This document shows, piece by piece, positions 1 through 12,234 of a DNA stretch of 64,000 nt. The notes beneath the pieces are model-generated. The model made no database searches. It was not told the DNA's origin and was given only the letters and a program-made list of their open reading frames with translations. The translations under genes and the position numbers were made by a program. The DNA lies in NCBI RefSeq assembly GCF_037038585.1, contig NC_092525.1, positions 25,998,867 through 26,062,866 on the forward strand, read 5' to 3'. How positions within the stretch are numbered: the first letter of the stretch is position 1; each line of letters begins with the position of its first letter. This DNA comes from Patagioenas fasciata (lineage: Eukaryota; Chordata; Aves; Columbiformes; Columbidae).

Positions 1-2822
1 AGGACTCCCAGGCTTTCTAATCAATGTGTCCTACCAACAAGGCTGAGAAAGGAGGTCTTCTTAATCAGGTCAGCTTTAATTGCAAGTTTAACAAAGGAGC
101 TGGGGGAACTTTTATGAATGTAACTTCAGGCTACAGAGTTTTAAGAGCTAAGACACTCCGAAGTTTAAATGTTTACAATACGATTGTATTAGCTCAAGAT
201 TTGGTTTACGGGTAGTAGTTGCAAATCCTCACAGTCAGATCTGTAATACCTTTTGTTAGTTAGATTTGCACCATAATCTACAGAAGATGTGAAGTATACA
301 TCCAGCAAATATTTACAAGCCTTCATAAGGTTTAACCAGACATTTGCTTTAGCTATGCAGTCCTAATGTCTTATCACTGGTTTGGATATAAATTTGTTTA
401 GCAATTAAAGATAAATAGTAATTCCATGCATACTAACCTCAATTTGTAGACAATTTAGAAAATTATTTGGGTGGATTTCTAATTTAATCAGACCTGACAG
501 CTGGCAGAATCTAACAGTAGAATAAACCACCTTTCAGCTCTGCTGCCCAAATCCAGCCTTCAGCCTGCGAATATCAAGTGCTTTCTGGTGGGTGTTGATT
601 ATTCATAGAAGTGTTTGAAAACAAGCATCGGTCTTTGCCCAGTTTCAGTTTAGATGCGAGTCAGACACATTGCAGCCGGCCTCCCTGTTAGGAAGTTCAA
701 ATAAATGAAAGACTGAAGAAAGAAACTGTTCTCCTCTTTGCATAAAAATGTTTGAGAAACATCGATGGCAACACTAATGGAATATACCCAATTCTTTCCT
801 ACAGTTACTGATCATTGTGGAGATTTTTCCAGCCCAGCAGATAGTTTCTTTAATGATTAATTTCTTAGTGGAGCAGCAGGGTCAGGTGACATCTTTCAAT
901 ATGCATGTATTGGATAGAAGGAAATCACTCATTCAAGTCATTTTTAAGTAAAAGTTTCTTACCAGATTGAATGCTTTCTTGCTGAATAAATCCGATTCTT
1001 CTGTTTAGGCAAGGATATACTTCTCACACTTCTGAAATGTATATTTTAAATGTTGTGGGTTGTAGGATACCTGATGACTCTGGTACTCATTAAAACTTAC
1101 ATGGAACAAGAAATTTTTGCCAAATTTGAGACGTATTTTTTAAAATTTCTGTTCAAAGTGGTAAGAAAATTATTTCTACTATCAGCCACAGAAATTTCAT
1201 AGTGTTGTAATCTTCTGAATTTGGACTTCTTGTGCTGAGACCAAACATACATAAAATTAGGAACTGAACTTTATTAAAACGAGGACGTGTTAAAAATCTG
1301 TAAGCTCTTTTGGAAGCTGTCTGCCATGTCTACCAAAAAAGTTCCAATCCAGTCAATCAAGCAATACTAAATATTAAAAGAACAGTTTCCAGCTGTTTAT
1401 TTGCCATGGATTAAGGCCCTTTATATGCACTGGCATCATTATGAAAGAGTATATACTGACAGCTGTTTTGGATAGAAATTATTTATACAAAAAAAAAAAA
1501 AAAAGCAGTTTCTCAGCGTTTAATCTACAGAGTTAGTAATTTTTTTGTATTTACTTGCATAAAAAAAATTAAAAAGCAACCTAGGGTTTCACCTACCAGA
1601 ATACCCTGCAGAATATCCTAAACTCGTATTCTGATGTGGCAGACATAACAGGGAGCCCACAGTGCCAAACCCTTGGGCCAGAGATTTGTCTTCATGTTTT
1701 GCTCATAATTAACTGCATCAGATAACTCAGTGATGCCAACCTTTCTTCTAGAAAAAGGCAAATCTCCTTTAGTATAAAAATGATGTGTTACTATTTTTTC
1801 TATAAAATAAAAAATATATTGGTATGCAATGTATGAATCCTAATGCAGATATATAGGAAGTTCTTTGAAGACTTCCTACACTCCTGTTGCTATAACACTT
1901 TGTTATGCAATTAGATCACAGGTAAATCACTGAAATATCAAACACATCTTCTGCAGGTTACAGACAACTGACCCAGTTATCGTTGTGCTAAATAACTACA
2001 AACAGTGCAGACAGATGGTTGTAGATCCCTGTATATATTTGCCATCATTGACTCACCACTGGATCAGATACTGAAGGCACTAAACTGGTTGAGAGATTCT
2101 AAGCACAACAGATGTGAACGTAATCTCCAGTAATTAACTAATACAGAAAACTGCCATAATTATTGGGATACTTACTGAAGAAACTATTGACACTAATATC
2201 TGGCTAGAATAAGATTGGAAGAAGGCAACGACAGCCCCAGAACAGCCACGCCAGTGGGCTGTCCGTGGGACAGTCCAGCCCTGGCAGAGCATGGCCAGTG
2301 GCTTCGGGCACTAGAGCCAGCACTGCTGCCTACCAGAACTGCTGGAGCTGCAGATCCAGTTTAAGAGCAGAAGAATGGGAGCACACCATACTGTTTGGTA
2401 TTTGAGAGGATGTGCTTGAGAAAGTTCAGAAAGATGGCAACAGCTACCCTGCGTGGCTGTCTCACCACTTTATTTCAGGACTTCACTCTTCACTGGTGTA
2501 AATGGGAACATCGGCTGCTTGGCGTTTGTCAAGTGTTGCTGTAAGTCTAATGCAGGATCAGGCCTTTTTGTTCCCAGAGTCCCAGGCAAACACAAAAATT
2601 AAATCATATTTATGTTACTTATTTTGCACAGAATTCTCCATTCTCTCAATAGTTCCGTTAGAAAGTCATTTTGCTTCATATTCTGTTATATCAGTAACAG
2701 ATGTTGAAGATGAATAATGCATATGTGTTCCTGAGACAAGTGTTGCTAAGTGCCAGCCTCCCTATGCTGTCCTAGGACTTGCGTTCTGACACTGCATCGA
2801 AGTACCTCACTGCCACATGAAG
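1..2822. other. Gene-free AT-rich flank
   Basis: No open frame here is long or coding-like, and no known domain is visible in any frame. The sequence is AT-rich with a short poly-A run near 1489 and several A/T-rich tracts. From about 2220 to 2340 the base composition is richer in G and C, but I recognise no repeat family there. It is best read as intergenic sequence far upstream of LHX9. Confidence 0.6.
1489..1504. repeat. Poly-A homopolymer, 16 bases
   Basis: An uninterrupted run of A. No retroposon body is recognisable upstream of it, so it is listed only as low-complexity sequence. Confidence 0.9.
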
Positions 2823-3560
2823 TCACACAGGTGGGTAGGGACCTTCAGAGGTCACTTCATCCAGCCTCCTGCTCAGAGCAGGTCACAGTAGAGCAGGCTG
2901 CTCGGGGCCACTCGCAGGTTGGTTCTGAGTATCTCCAGAGTGGAGGATGCTGCAGCCTCCCTGGGCAACCTGCTCACTCCAGTATTTGACCACCCTCACA
3001 GTAGAAAAATAAACTACTGCATCAAGTCAGAATTCCTCATGTTCCAACTCATACATGCTGCCTCTTGTCCTTCCACTGTGCACCTCTGAGAAGAGTCTGG
3101 CTCCGTCTTCTCTTCACCCTCCCCTCAGCAGCTGCACACAACAAGGGGGTTCCCCTGCTCAGGCCTGAACAAGCACAGTTCTTTCAGCTTCTCCACCTTC
3201 ATCACGAGCTCCAGCCACCCAACATCTTGGCAGTCCTCCACTGGACTTGCACCAGTGTGTCATCGTCCTTCCTGTGAGAGGGAGCCCAAAACTGGACAGA
3301 GTGAACAGAGGGACTAATGCCTTCCCTGTAGCAGCTGGCTGGTCTTTTTCCAAATAGGACCTGGAGTGCGATCAGCATATTTTTACCGCAAGGCCATGCT
3401 GCTGACTCACGTTCAGCTTGCTGTCCACCAGGTTCCCCAGGTTTTGTTCTACAACGCTGCCTTCTGGGCAGTGGATCCCCAGCCTGTATTGCTTCAGGGC
3501 CCTGAGTGAACTCTCCCAGGATTTTAGTTGGTTCAGGAGTTTAGCTGACTGAGTTCAAGG
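2823..3560 (-). mobile_element. CR1 LINE fragment, 3' part, degraded
   Basis: Read on the minus strand this is the 3' part of a CR1 non-LTR retrotransposon. On the + strand the usual CR1 landmarks appear in the expected order: the tract about a CCTGGGCAACCTG core near 2961, CACCCTCACAGTA near 2991, the region about the second-strand core near 3180-3260 with CTCCACTGGACTTGCACCAG, and the stretch near 3405-3490 that matches the reverse transcriptase C-terminal side. Point changes and small gaps are frequent and no reverse transcriptase frame survives, so the copy is old and inactive. CR1 copies are usually truncated at the 5' end. The family call rests on remembered consensus sequence; the exact subfamily is unknown. 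Confidence 0.8.
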
Positions 3561-3839
3561 TCAGCCTTTTTGCTGATCCGAGTTGTTTGTTGGGAAGAAA
3601 GCTAGAGGCAGCCTCCGCAAGGGCCTGCCTGCCTCTCCGTCCCTTGGGAGCTGCTTTCAAGCTGAGGCTGTTGTGCTTGGCCCCTGCCTGAGCCCCACTG
3701 CAGCTGTGCTGCAGCTGTGTCGGTGCCCAGTCTGGTACCTCCCTGATCCTGGCCCTGACCTGCTGACTTGGTTTTCTGGCTTGACCTTGAAGCTGTCTTG
3801 TTAAAAGAGACTTGCTGGGTGGTCACTGGACTGAGGCTG

Positions 3840-4445
3840 ACACTGGTCCCTGTTTACAGGCATATGCACAAGAAGCCCTTCTTGCTGCCCTGCAATTCCT
3901 TTGCTAATTTCAACTCGGCTGAGCTTTGGATTTTGCAATTCATCCTCGGCACGCTCAGGCAGTGTCTCTCTATTCCTCCTGGGCAGTTGTCACTTCTTCC
4001 TCCTTCAGTGTGCTTCCTTTCTGCATCTGAGCTCAGCCAGGAGTGCCCTTTTCATCCATACTGATGTTCTGCTATGCTTGCTTTACTTTCTCCGTATTGC
4101 AATAGACTACCCATATTCTAAGGAGGTTGTCCTTGAAGACTGACCTGCTCTCCTGGGCCCCTCTTCCCTCCAGGTCTGTGTACCGTGGGAACTTGCCAAG
4201 TCTCACGGTCTTTGCAGCCAAGACTATCCTTGACTTCCACCTTTTCAAGCAGTTCTTCCTTATTTGTGAGTAATGGGTCCAACAGAGCACCTCCTCTAAT
4301 CAGTTCATTCATCAACTGCTTCAAGAAAATGTCTGCAGTACACTCCAGAAACCTCCTGGATTGGTTGTGAAGGCTGTGTTTCCACTCTAGCAGATATCAG
4401 GGTGTTTGAAGTTCTCTATGAACGCCAAGGTCTGTGATGAAGAGG
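3840..4445 (-). mobile_element. CR1 LINE fragment, endonuclease part of ORF2, degraded
   Basis: The minus-strand translation near 4118-4324 gives a stretch containing ELIRGGALLDPLLTNKEELL followed by KDSLGCKDRE. This matches the conserved C-terminal part of the CR1 ORF2 endonuclease (the typical pattern is EEPTR-GA-LDL-LTNKE-L then GSLGCSDHE). The + strand also carries the matching CCTCCTGGATTG and CAGATATCAGGGTG landmarks near 4352-4402. Frames are broken by substitutions and stops, so no enzyme could be made. It has the same orientation as the 3' fragment at 2823-3560. Most of the reverse transcriptase that should lie between them is missing, so this is either one copy with a large internal deletion or two separate insertions. 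The 3561-3839 interval between them is unidentified. Confidence 0.8.
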
Positions 4446-7400
4446 CCCTCAAATACAACAGAATTAAACATAATTCAACTTTGTGCATACAATGTGCTTG
4501 GACTCCAAATATGCAAACACACTATGCGATACCAAAGAAAAACCCCATCGTGCACACCATAGCATGAGAAGGAAACACAACCAGAGCTATGGTGCAGCTG
4601 CAATGTAGATTGACATGATAAGATCGAGCCTCCAGGACAAGAGGTCAGGATGTCAAGCAAGAGAGCATAATTCCACATCCTCAATCTGGTGTTGACATTG
4701 AAGAAGTAGGGGTCACTACATCCGCATCACTACCACTTCTTGAGTGAGATTTGATAGACTATATTGAAATATAATCACCTTGAAACCCTTATTTCCAAGG
4801 ATCAACTTCTTCATTTCTTTTGTAGTCTTCTGAAAAACAAAGCAAAAATATTGTCCAAGGACCTTTACCACGTTGCCATGTAATTGCACTATATCAAATA
4901 ATCCAAGGGCTTGTCCTTTCTGCTCTATTATGTTCCGAGTTTCCCTTATGCCAGCTGTTAAACATGACATTTTGTTTCCAGGCTTCCATGGCAAAGCATT
5001 ACTGATGTGCATTTCAGAAAACATTGTGAAAGCTGTTATCATTCAGCTCTTCATAGTTTGCTCATCTCATCTGGTATTGATTATTAACATTCAATTTATA
5101 TATGTAAATCAGGGTTGGGCCTGTTCCACAGAGTACAAACCAGTCAATGTGAAATTTGCCAAGTGAAAATGTTGGAGAACTTAATATATATTCCTGGTAC
5201 CAGCATTTACACTGACACAATCAATTGCAATCATTTGTTCCACTTTTCCTACTAAATTACAAAATATTTTGCACAACAATTTTTTCTCAACGTATAGTAA
5301 GCTTGGCAAGTGGGAAAACACAGGGAATAGTTTTACAAAACAATATGTCATTTTTCTTTTTCACAGAACATATGTCAGCCACTAGTAGACTCAGGAGATC
5401 TAATCCATATGAGAGTTCCTCAAATGCGTTACAAAATACAGGAAGAATCTTGCAAGATAAATTTGTTTCTTCACTTATAAGCTTGGAATGACAATTAGGC
5501 CTAATCCATCATACAATACAGTTAATTGAAAAAAAAAAAATCCTTGATCTGTTTTCCACAGTGAAACTATAGGGTATTTCCAGGCACCAGTTAAGTGAAT
5601 AAAACCTGTTTTGAACTGTGGGACCTCTTTAATAATCTCCTGGTTTAGTCTGGAGACGTGATATAGAAGTTTTCATAATGTACATGGTAAGAGGTGCTTG
5701 AAATAGTCTAACTGTAGCGCCCGTGAACTTATCCAAATGTTTGTGATTCCCTCTGCTGTTTTTTGTGAGACTGCCTCCATCAAGTGTTATCAGTGAAAAT
5801 TTTAAGTTTCTCATTGTGTAGTCATCAACTGGTAGTAACAGTAATCCAGAGAAACAATCTGCTAAAGTAATAACATGTTACACTTTATTGTAAGATGATT
5901 TCTGGCCTGCTGAGGAAGTCAATCAGTATTTTCAACAAATCTGGGTATTATTCACAGATTGAGTCTTCTTTGATCACCCAGACAGCAGAGGAACATAGTC
6001 ACCCACTGCCAGTAAATGTAAAGATATTTATCTAACCTATTTCCTTTAAGACCCATTCAGAAACAAGGAGGACAATACCTCTGCGCTTCTCAAACTGATT
6101 ATTTGCAGGCTTTCACTCCTTGCAACAAAAGAATTGGTGCAAACTACCTTTAGCGCCCACAACAAACCAGCATCCCTCCAGCCCATCTGCTGTATTCCAC
6201 TACACGTGAAATATGTGTAACTCTAAATAACCACTAAAGTGTGGCAAAGTAGGGTCCTGCCAGTGTTGCTGCTCTTTTGCTGAACTCATCCTGTGGGTAA
6301 CATAACCACTCATATTAAAACCAAGTGAACTGACCAGGGACAAGCAAGTGTATTCAGGCAATTCCCTCCTCTTTTTCCCAGTGACTGTGTTCACAGTTAA
6401 GCATCCAAGACAAAGCATTTGCAGAACCCAGCCATGGAAAGATCTGCCAACAGAGAATCTTTTTCTTTATAACATAAACCCCAAGTCTACAGTCTCTGCA
6501 CAGCTTTGGAAGCAGCTATATTGGAAACACGTGTCCTGCAGCTGTACTGCAAAGCAAACGGGATCCCAAATGACTGGGACAAGCACTGGTTGACCTGGGA
6601 CCTGCAAGGGAATTTTCTCTGTGCTGATTTGCTGTTCATTTGCTGTGTAATGTGGGGATTTACCTCTGAAGAAACGTCACGGTACTAACAGGCACTTGGG
6701 AAAATGACAAAGGGGCCTACAGGATAAGTACTAGTGGTGCAAAATGTCTCAAAGTTCTGAGAAATAAAGTTGCACTTCTTTCCATATGAAACAGCATGCT
6801 CTTATATGACAAGAAGCAACAATGGTATGTGCACCAAAGTAGAAAAATATATTCATGTGATTAATTTACCTTAAAAATAATTTTCTCTGTCCTCAGCATT
6901 TCTTTAGATTTTACTGCCTACACATTAGTATCTATAAAATACTTACAGTTTGTAAGTGTTCTTTCTGTCTGTAATATTGATAAATTACCCTGAGAATGTT
7001 AATTAGCATTTTATGTTTCAAATAACATTTTCTTGATGTTCTTTGCATTCATTCTCGAGGTAAAAAGTTTATATTACTAAACCTTCTGTGTGATCTTCAT
7101 TTTCAAAGGAGAAATCATGATCTGACTTCGTTCAGTTCAACCTTGTCTGTTCTGGTATTTTCCCAAATATTGTCAAAATCATTTTCCTTGACATGCTTTT
7201 TTTCTTCCACATTCCTTCTTTCTTTCTGCAGGTAGTTCCTTGCCTTCAATTTCCGTTACTCTGTGCAGTTCTGCTGCCATTTATTTATCAGCTCCATCTT
7301 TTGTGCTCCTGCCATCAACTCTCTACACACTGGACTGAGGCACAGATATCAGAGAAAGCCTTGAGCACTGGGATAAAGTTGGGTTTTCCCATTAAAAAAA

Positions 7401-8142
7401 AAAATCTATATTTTATTCAATCTTTCAAAGTCTTTCATTCCCCAGCTTGTATATAAACTCAAATTTGAGAATAATTGATCTTGAAATGTCTGGCCCAACA
7501 TCCAGCCTGCTGAAAGAAAAGCAGGAGAGCTCCCTCCATCCACTCGCATAGTTTGTGTGAATCCATCTGGATCCATCAGAAGGCTGATTCAGTGTGTCAG
7601 GGGAGGGGGCTGAAGGAGACCCACACATCCACCCAAACAGAAACACAGGGTCCTCTGCTGTGTGTGAGGGCCCTTTCCGGGAAGAGAGAGGAGTGTGACG
7701 ATGCTAAACCAAACAAGAGAGGAGAACACAAAGGTCTCTTTGTCAAGTTTCCAAGACACAGTTGCCTTCATCCTTTCTTGGTGTGCAGAACACTTCCCCT
7801 GGCCTCCTAATGAAGCTGCCAAACACCCGCCTTCCTAATATTTCATGCATCATTTCCCTGCAGACCTTTCTGTCCTCAGCATTTGTCTCGTATCAGTTTT
7901 TATGCACTGTATCCTTACAGTCCTGGGCAGTGAGTAACCTCACACGAGGCTGCCATTACAGAAAGCAGTGCTGCCTTTCCCAGTGTGCGCAGGGAGGCCT
8001 TACACTGGGAGAGCAGGCTGTAAGCATGGATCTACAATCTTTTCCATGGGTAAAGCTGCCTGATCAGATTCCGCCAGCAGGGAATCATAGCCCAGGTTCA
8101 CATCAGGGATCATTACTGTTTTGTTTTCCAGTTGTTAGTATT

Positions 8143-8180
8143 AAAAACAAACAAACAAACGAAACACACAACACAAAAAC
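8143..8180. repeat. (CAAA)n-like A/C-rich tract
   Basis: Tandem CAAA units run for about 18 bases and then decay into A/C-rich sequence interrupted by a single G. Simple-sequence repeat. Confidence 0.8.
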
Positions 8181-10353
8181 TACAAAGTCAACTGATGAGT
8201 TTGGCAACCCCCAAACCAGCTGTTTATAACACTCCTACAGAGTAACTCAACCCAAAAGTTAAACACAGTTGCCCTGTTTCTGTCTATTGCACGTTTGGGC
8301 ATAGAAGAGGCTCCTTTGTGCAGCAACAGGAAGCTCATTTTGTGCTTATTCAGATGCACTTTGTTGCTAAATGAGTCACCGTGGTCTTCACCTCTCTCCC
8401 AATGCAAAATTATACTCTTTTTTCATAGCTTCCACTTTGCATACATGAACATTTTTTTACATCCCTTTGTAAACTTCGGTGCTATGTTGATGATATGTTT
8501 CCATTTTTCAGAACAGCCTCGTGGTTTTTTTAAAATCCACTTCAATGCAAAATAACAGTCTATGTTTAAAGGCAGAGAACAGACATGTTGAAGGAGACAG
8601 ATTATGCCCCAGATCTTTAACATCAGTCCATCTTCACAAAAGCCAGGTAATTTATGCCAGTTGATGCTTTGGCTTTGCATTTTAAGTTTCCAACAAGAAA
8701 TTATTAAAACAATACTGAGAGCAATCTAGAAAGTTATAAAAAAGCTTTGGAATTATTATTTTAAGATTTCATTTCTGCATTTTTGTATAAAACCCAAATG
8801 TTTACTAATCAGATCAAGGCTTGTGTCTATTCGGGAGCCATCACAGTATTGTTGAAGAATTTGGCAGAATTCTCAGATATACTCTCGTCTATAGTGCTTA
8901 TTGCCAGAATGCTCTGTCATTTTCCAAGAAATGTGTATTTCTTGGATGCATTGTCCCAGCTGGTTTATTGATTTCATGGTTCTCTTTTCCAAATTGCTGT
9001 TCCAGCTCATTGATGATTCTGTCCAGTGCTGGTTACATAGAATGTTGTTGAAAGTCATCTTTACTTTGAAAAGCCATGTGTTGACCAGTATTTTTAGTTG
9101 ACAGATATACTTAGCCAAGATGACAAACTACGAATTTTCTACTTCTGTGTTTTTTTCCCGCAGAAGGCAATGAGCTGTTTGCCGCAATAAACTCTTCTGT
9201 TTTGCCCATACTTATGGCCACAATCCATGCTCTAAATCACTGTCTACATTATTTTAATATAAATCCCCTTTCAAATACCCTTCTAATTCAATGGCATGCT
9301 GTAAATCAAATACACACTATTATAACTGCCTTGAGACTGTACTGGAGCTCGTCAAATACTCTTTAAAAGCACTGACTCGATGGCAAGCTTCAGGGTAAAT
9401 TTACAGCATGATACACAAAGACTTAGTCACAGGATAAAATTCTACATGCAGAGAAGCATGATAGCTTGGTCTTCTCAAACACACAGGTGGTTCACTTTAG
9501 ACATATATATAGTCCCACTGAAGTTAATGGAATTATGGGTATGCTTAAGTATATACATAAGTATTTTCAGGATATTTCCATTATTCCCATTTATCTAAAT
9601 AGCTGCATGTTTAAAACCATACCTTTATCAACTCTTCCAAAGTGCTTCTTGTGCTTTTGGAGTTATTGGGAGATTCTTGTGGTTGGCAAAGGTTGCTTAA
9701 AAGAATCCATTAAATCACAAAGAGATTGGTTCATTCACACTTGGTAGAACTGTTTCTAAGAAGTGGACCTGAGTTTTAAGACTCAGGCACGAACAGTCCA
9801 CAGGGACAAGTTTAGGGCCATCTCAGTTTGCTCTTACAGTTTTGGATGAGGAGGTACATTACAGGTGTGCAGAGATTAAGCTTTAGATTAAGCTAAACAG
9901 AATATAGGCAAAGGCTACACCACTTTCTTCCTCCTGAGCTGTCCAAGGAAAAAAAAAATAGAAAACCTCAACATGATCTCTTGCTCCGCACTGACAGAGT
10001 AGGCAACTTTCACAAGGTAGCCTCAGAACGCTTCTTTCTCCACTTTGTATGTATGCCAGTCAGCTTTCTGCCCAGCTGATTAGAAAGGATATCAAGCTAA
10101 TAGCCATGATGATGAAGACCAGGAACAGCATGAGTAATAGCCCTCATGGTTTGATATAAACTAATCTATCAGATACTTTCCAGGAGATTTCTACCACTGC
10201 ACAGCAGCTCTGCTTTCAACCTGCAGCTGGGCTCTGGGTACGTAAGCACATGAGCAAACCAGGACTGGCCCTGAACACCATGACGAGGAACTAAGTCTGC
10301 ATTCAAAACCCAGCCTCCTGATCATCTTGTCAGTAATAATAGGCACTGTAAGA

Positions 10354-10405
10354 GACAGGACATATTGTTAGACATATAGACATATAGACAGGACATATTG
10401 CTAGA
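10354..10405. repeat. Short direct duplication with 33-base period
   Basis: GACAGGACATATTGTTAGA at 10354-10372 recurs with one change at 10387-10405. Between the copies the unit GACATATA is itself repeated in tandem. It looks like a replication-slippage product. Confidence 0.85.
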
Positions 10406-12208
10406 AAAGTTAAACTGGCTAATATTTGTACAGCAATTTTGCTGCATGATAATCCAAAAGAAAGTGTCTCAATATACTTGCCTTCCAAAGGAGTCCCAAA
10501 GGAGGAGTCCAGATTGCATTTCATGTCTAGATTGGATGATTTATAAAGCTCCCCATCTGCTGAATTCAGCAGACTACAGAAACTAATCCCAACATGCTAC
10601 CTTTATGAGAAAGCTAAATGTTATACTCTGTTTCCCAGGCAGCGAACTAAAAACTGAAGATTAAACAATCCACTACATAGTACTGAGCAAGATATTGGCA
10701 ACCACAGACCATCTCAATGCCATTTCTGCCCCAGTATTTCAGATCAGTGTCAAACACTATCACGAGTGATTGCTGATTTTGTCTGAAAAGCGGCTTCTTC
10801 CAACTCAACAGAACTTAGGTAAACTGTCTCAGGCATTTAATGAACTTTTCCACAAGGTCAGTGTTCTCAAATAGTTAACTATCACAGATAGATTTATTAA
10901 TTTTAAGGCCACTTCAGATCATGCTACAAGATTAATAGTGCTAGCTGGAGGTTCGATCTACCTACTTCACTCACATAGGTAACTTCTTGCACATGCATTA
11001 GCACTTTGCACTCAGTGAGATGATACATTTCACTTTCTCACACAAGTGAATAAAGTCCTGAAATCATGGCAGTCAGGTTTAGCTGCTCAATAGATATTCA
11101 ACATCCAAGTTACACATAAAGTTTCTGAGCAGTTTAAAGTGGATGCCTACCTTATATAACACAAGAAATTTGAACAGAAGAATGAAGAGCTGAACTTGCT
11201 AACATGTGGCTGAACACAAATATTATACAGGTACTGAAAACCCAGGAAACATGTCACCTGAGCCCCAACACAAGTACCCAAAACTGGTGTTTAAGAAAGA
11301 AAAATGTTACAGGGAGCTAGAATTATTTGTCAATGATGTAATAAACTATAATGGAATAAACAAGGACAGCATATTTTAAAATAAAAAGTTTTGTTTAAAA
11401 ACAATATGAAAGCAGCATGAGAAAAGAGGTTCTAGAGAGGCCACCCCAATAACCTACTATTGAAAACCACTCTTAGAAAAACACTTATTAGAAAGCTGAA
11501 CACTAACAGGAATTCTATAATAAACCATATTAATTTTGCTTATATGAACTAGTGTTTACTGCTGATGATTTGTCAAAGTTATTCCTGAACATGACAGCTG
11601 ACAGATTTCTTTATGAAATAACTATTGAACCAAACAGGCTATTTTAGACTTTATTTTAGGAACAATGTTACAGAAGAGTAACATTTTGCACATGCAAAAA
11701 AAATTTGAATTGAGTAATCAGAAGTTGATTCCAGTATAGTTAAATGGAAAAAGAAACAAATGTTGGTCCAACACTGATTTTTTTTTTCCCTTTTTCAAAA
11801 GGGCAAACTTTACTCAGTTTCCCTTTCTTAAAGTTTCCTGAAGAATCAAGAACATGAATGCTAGAGAGCCTTTGAATTTCCTTAAGTGAACTGAGTTACA
11901 ACTAGCTAGAACTGTTAAGTGGAGAAAATTGCAGGGAGAAGACTTCAGAAATAGCCAGATGACAGCCACTTCCAAAAGCAATTTAGGATTAAGCATGGAT
12001 ACAAACTTGTAAGGCCAACACAGAAGTGGGTAAAAGTCTCACAGCAGGTGAGATATTTCTAGTAGAAAGCTGTAAGTGGGTCAGTTCAGTTTAGGAAAAC
12101 AAATGATGCAAGGGCAGTTGACCACAGTTTTCCCACTGCCCTGGAAGCTACAACTACCAAAAGTTATTGACCCAAGTTATAATACCAACAATACAAACAA
12201 CTGGGTTT

Positions 12209-12234
12209 AAAAAAAAAAAAAAAAAACAAAAAAA
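12209..12234. repeat. A-rich homopolymer tract
   Basis: A run of 18 A, one C, then 7 more A. No attached retroposon is recognised. Confidence 0.85.
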
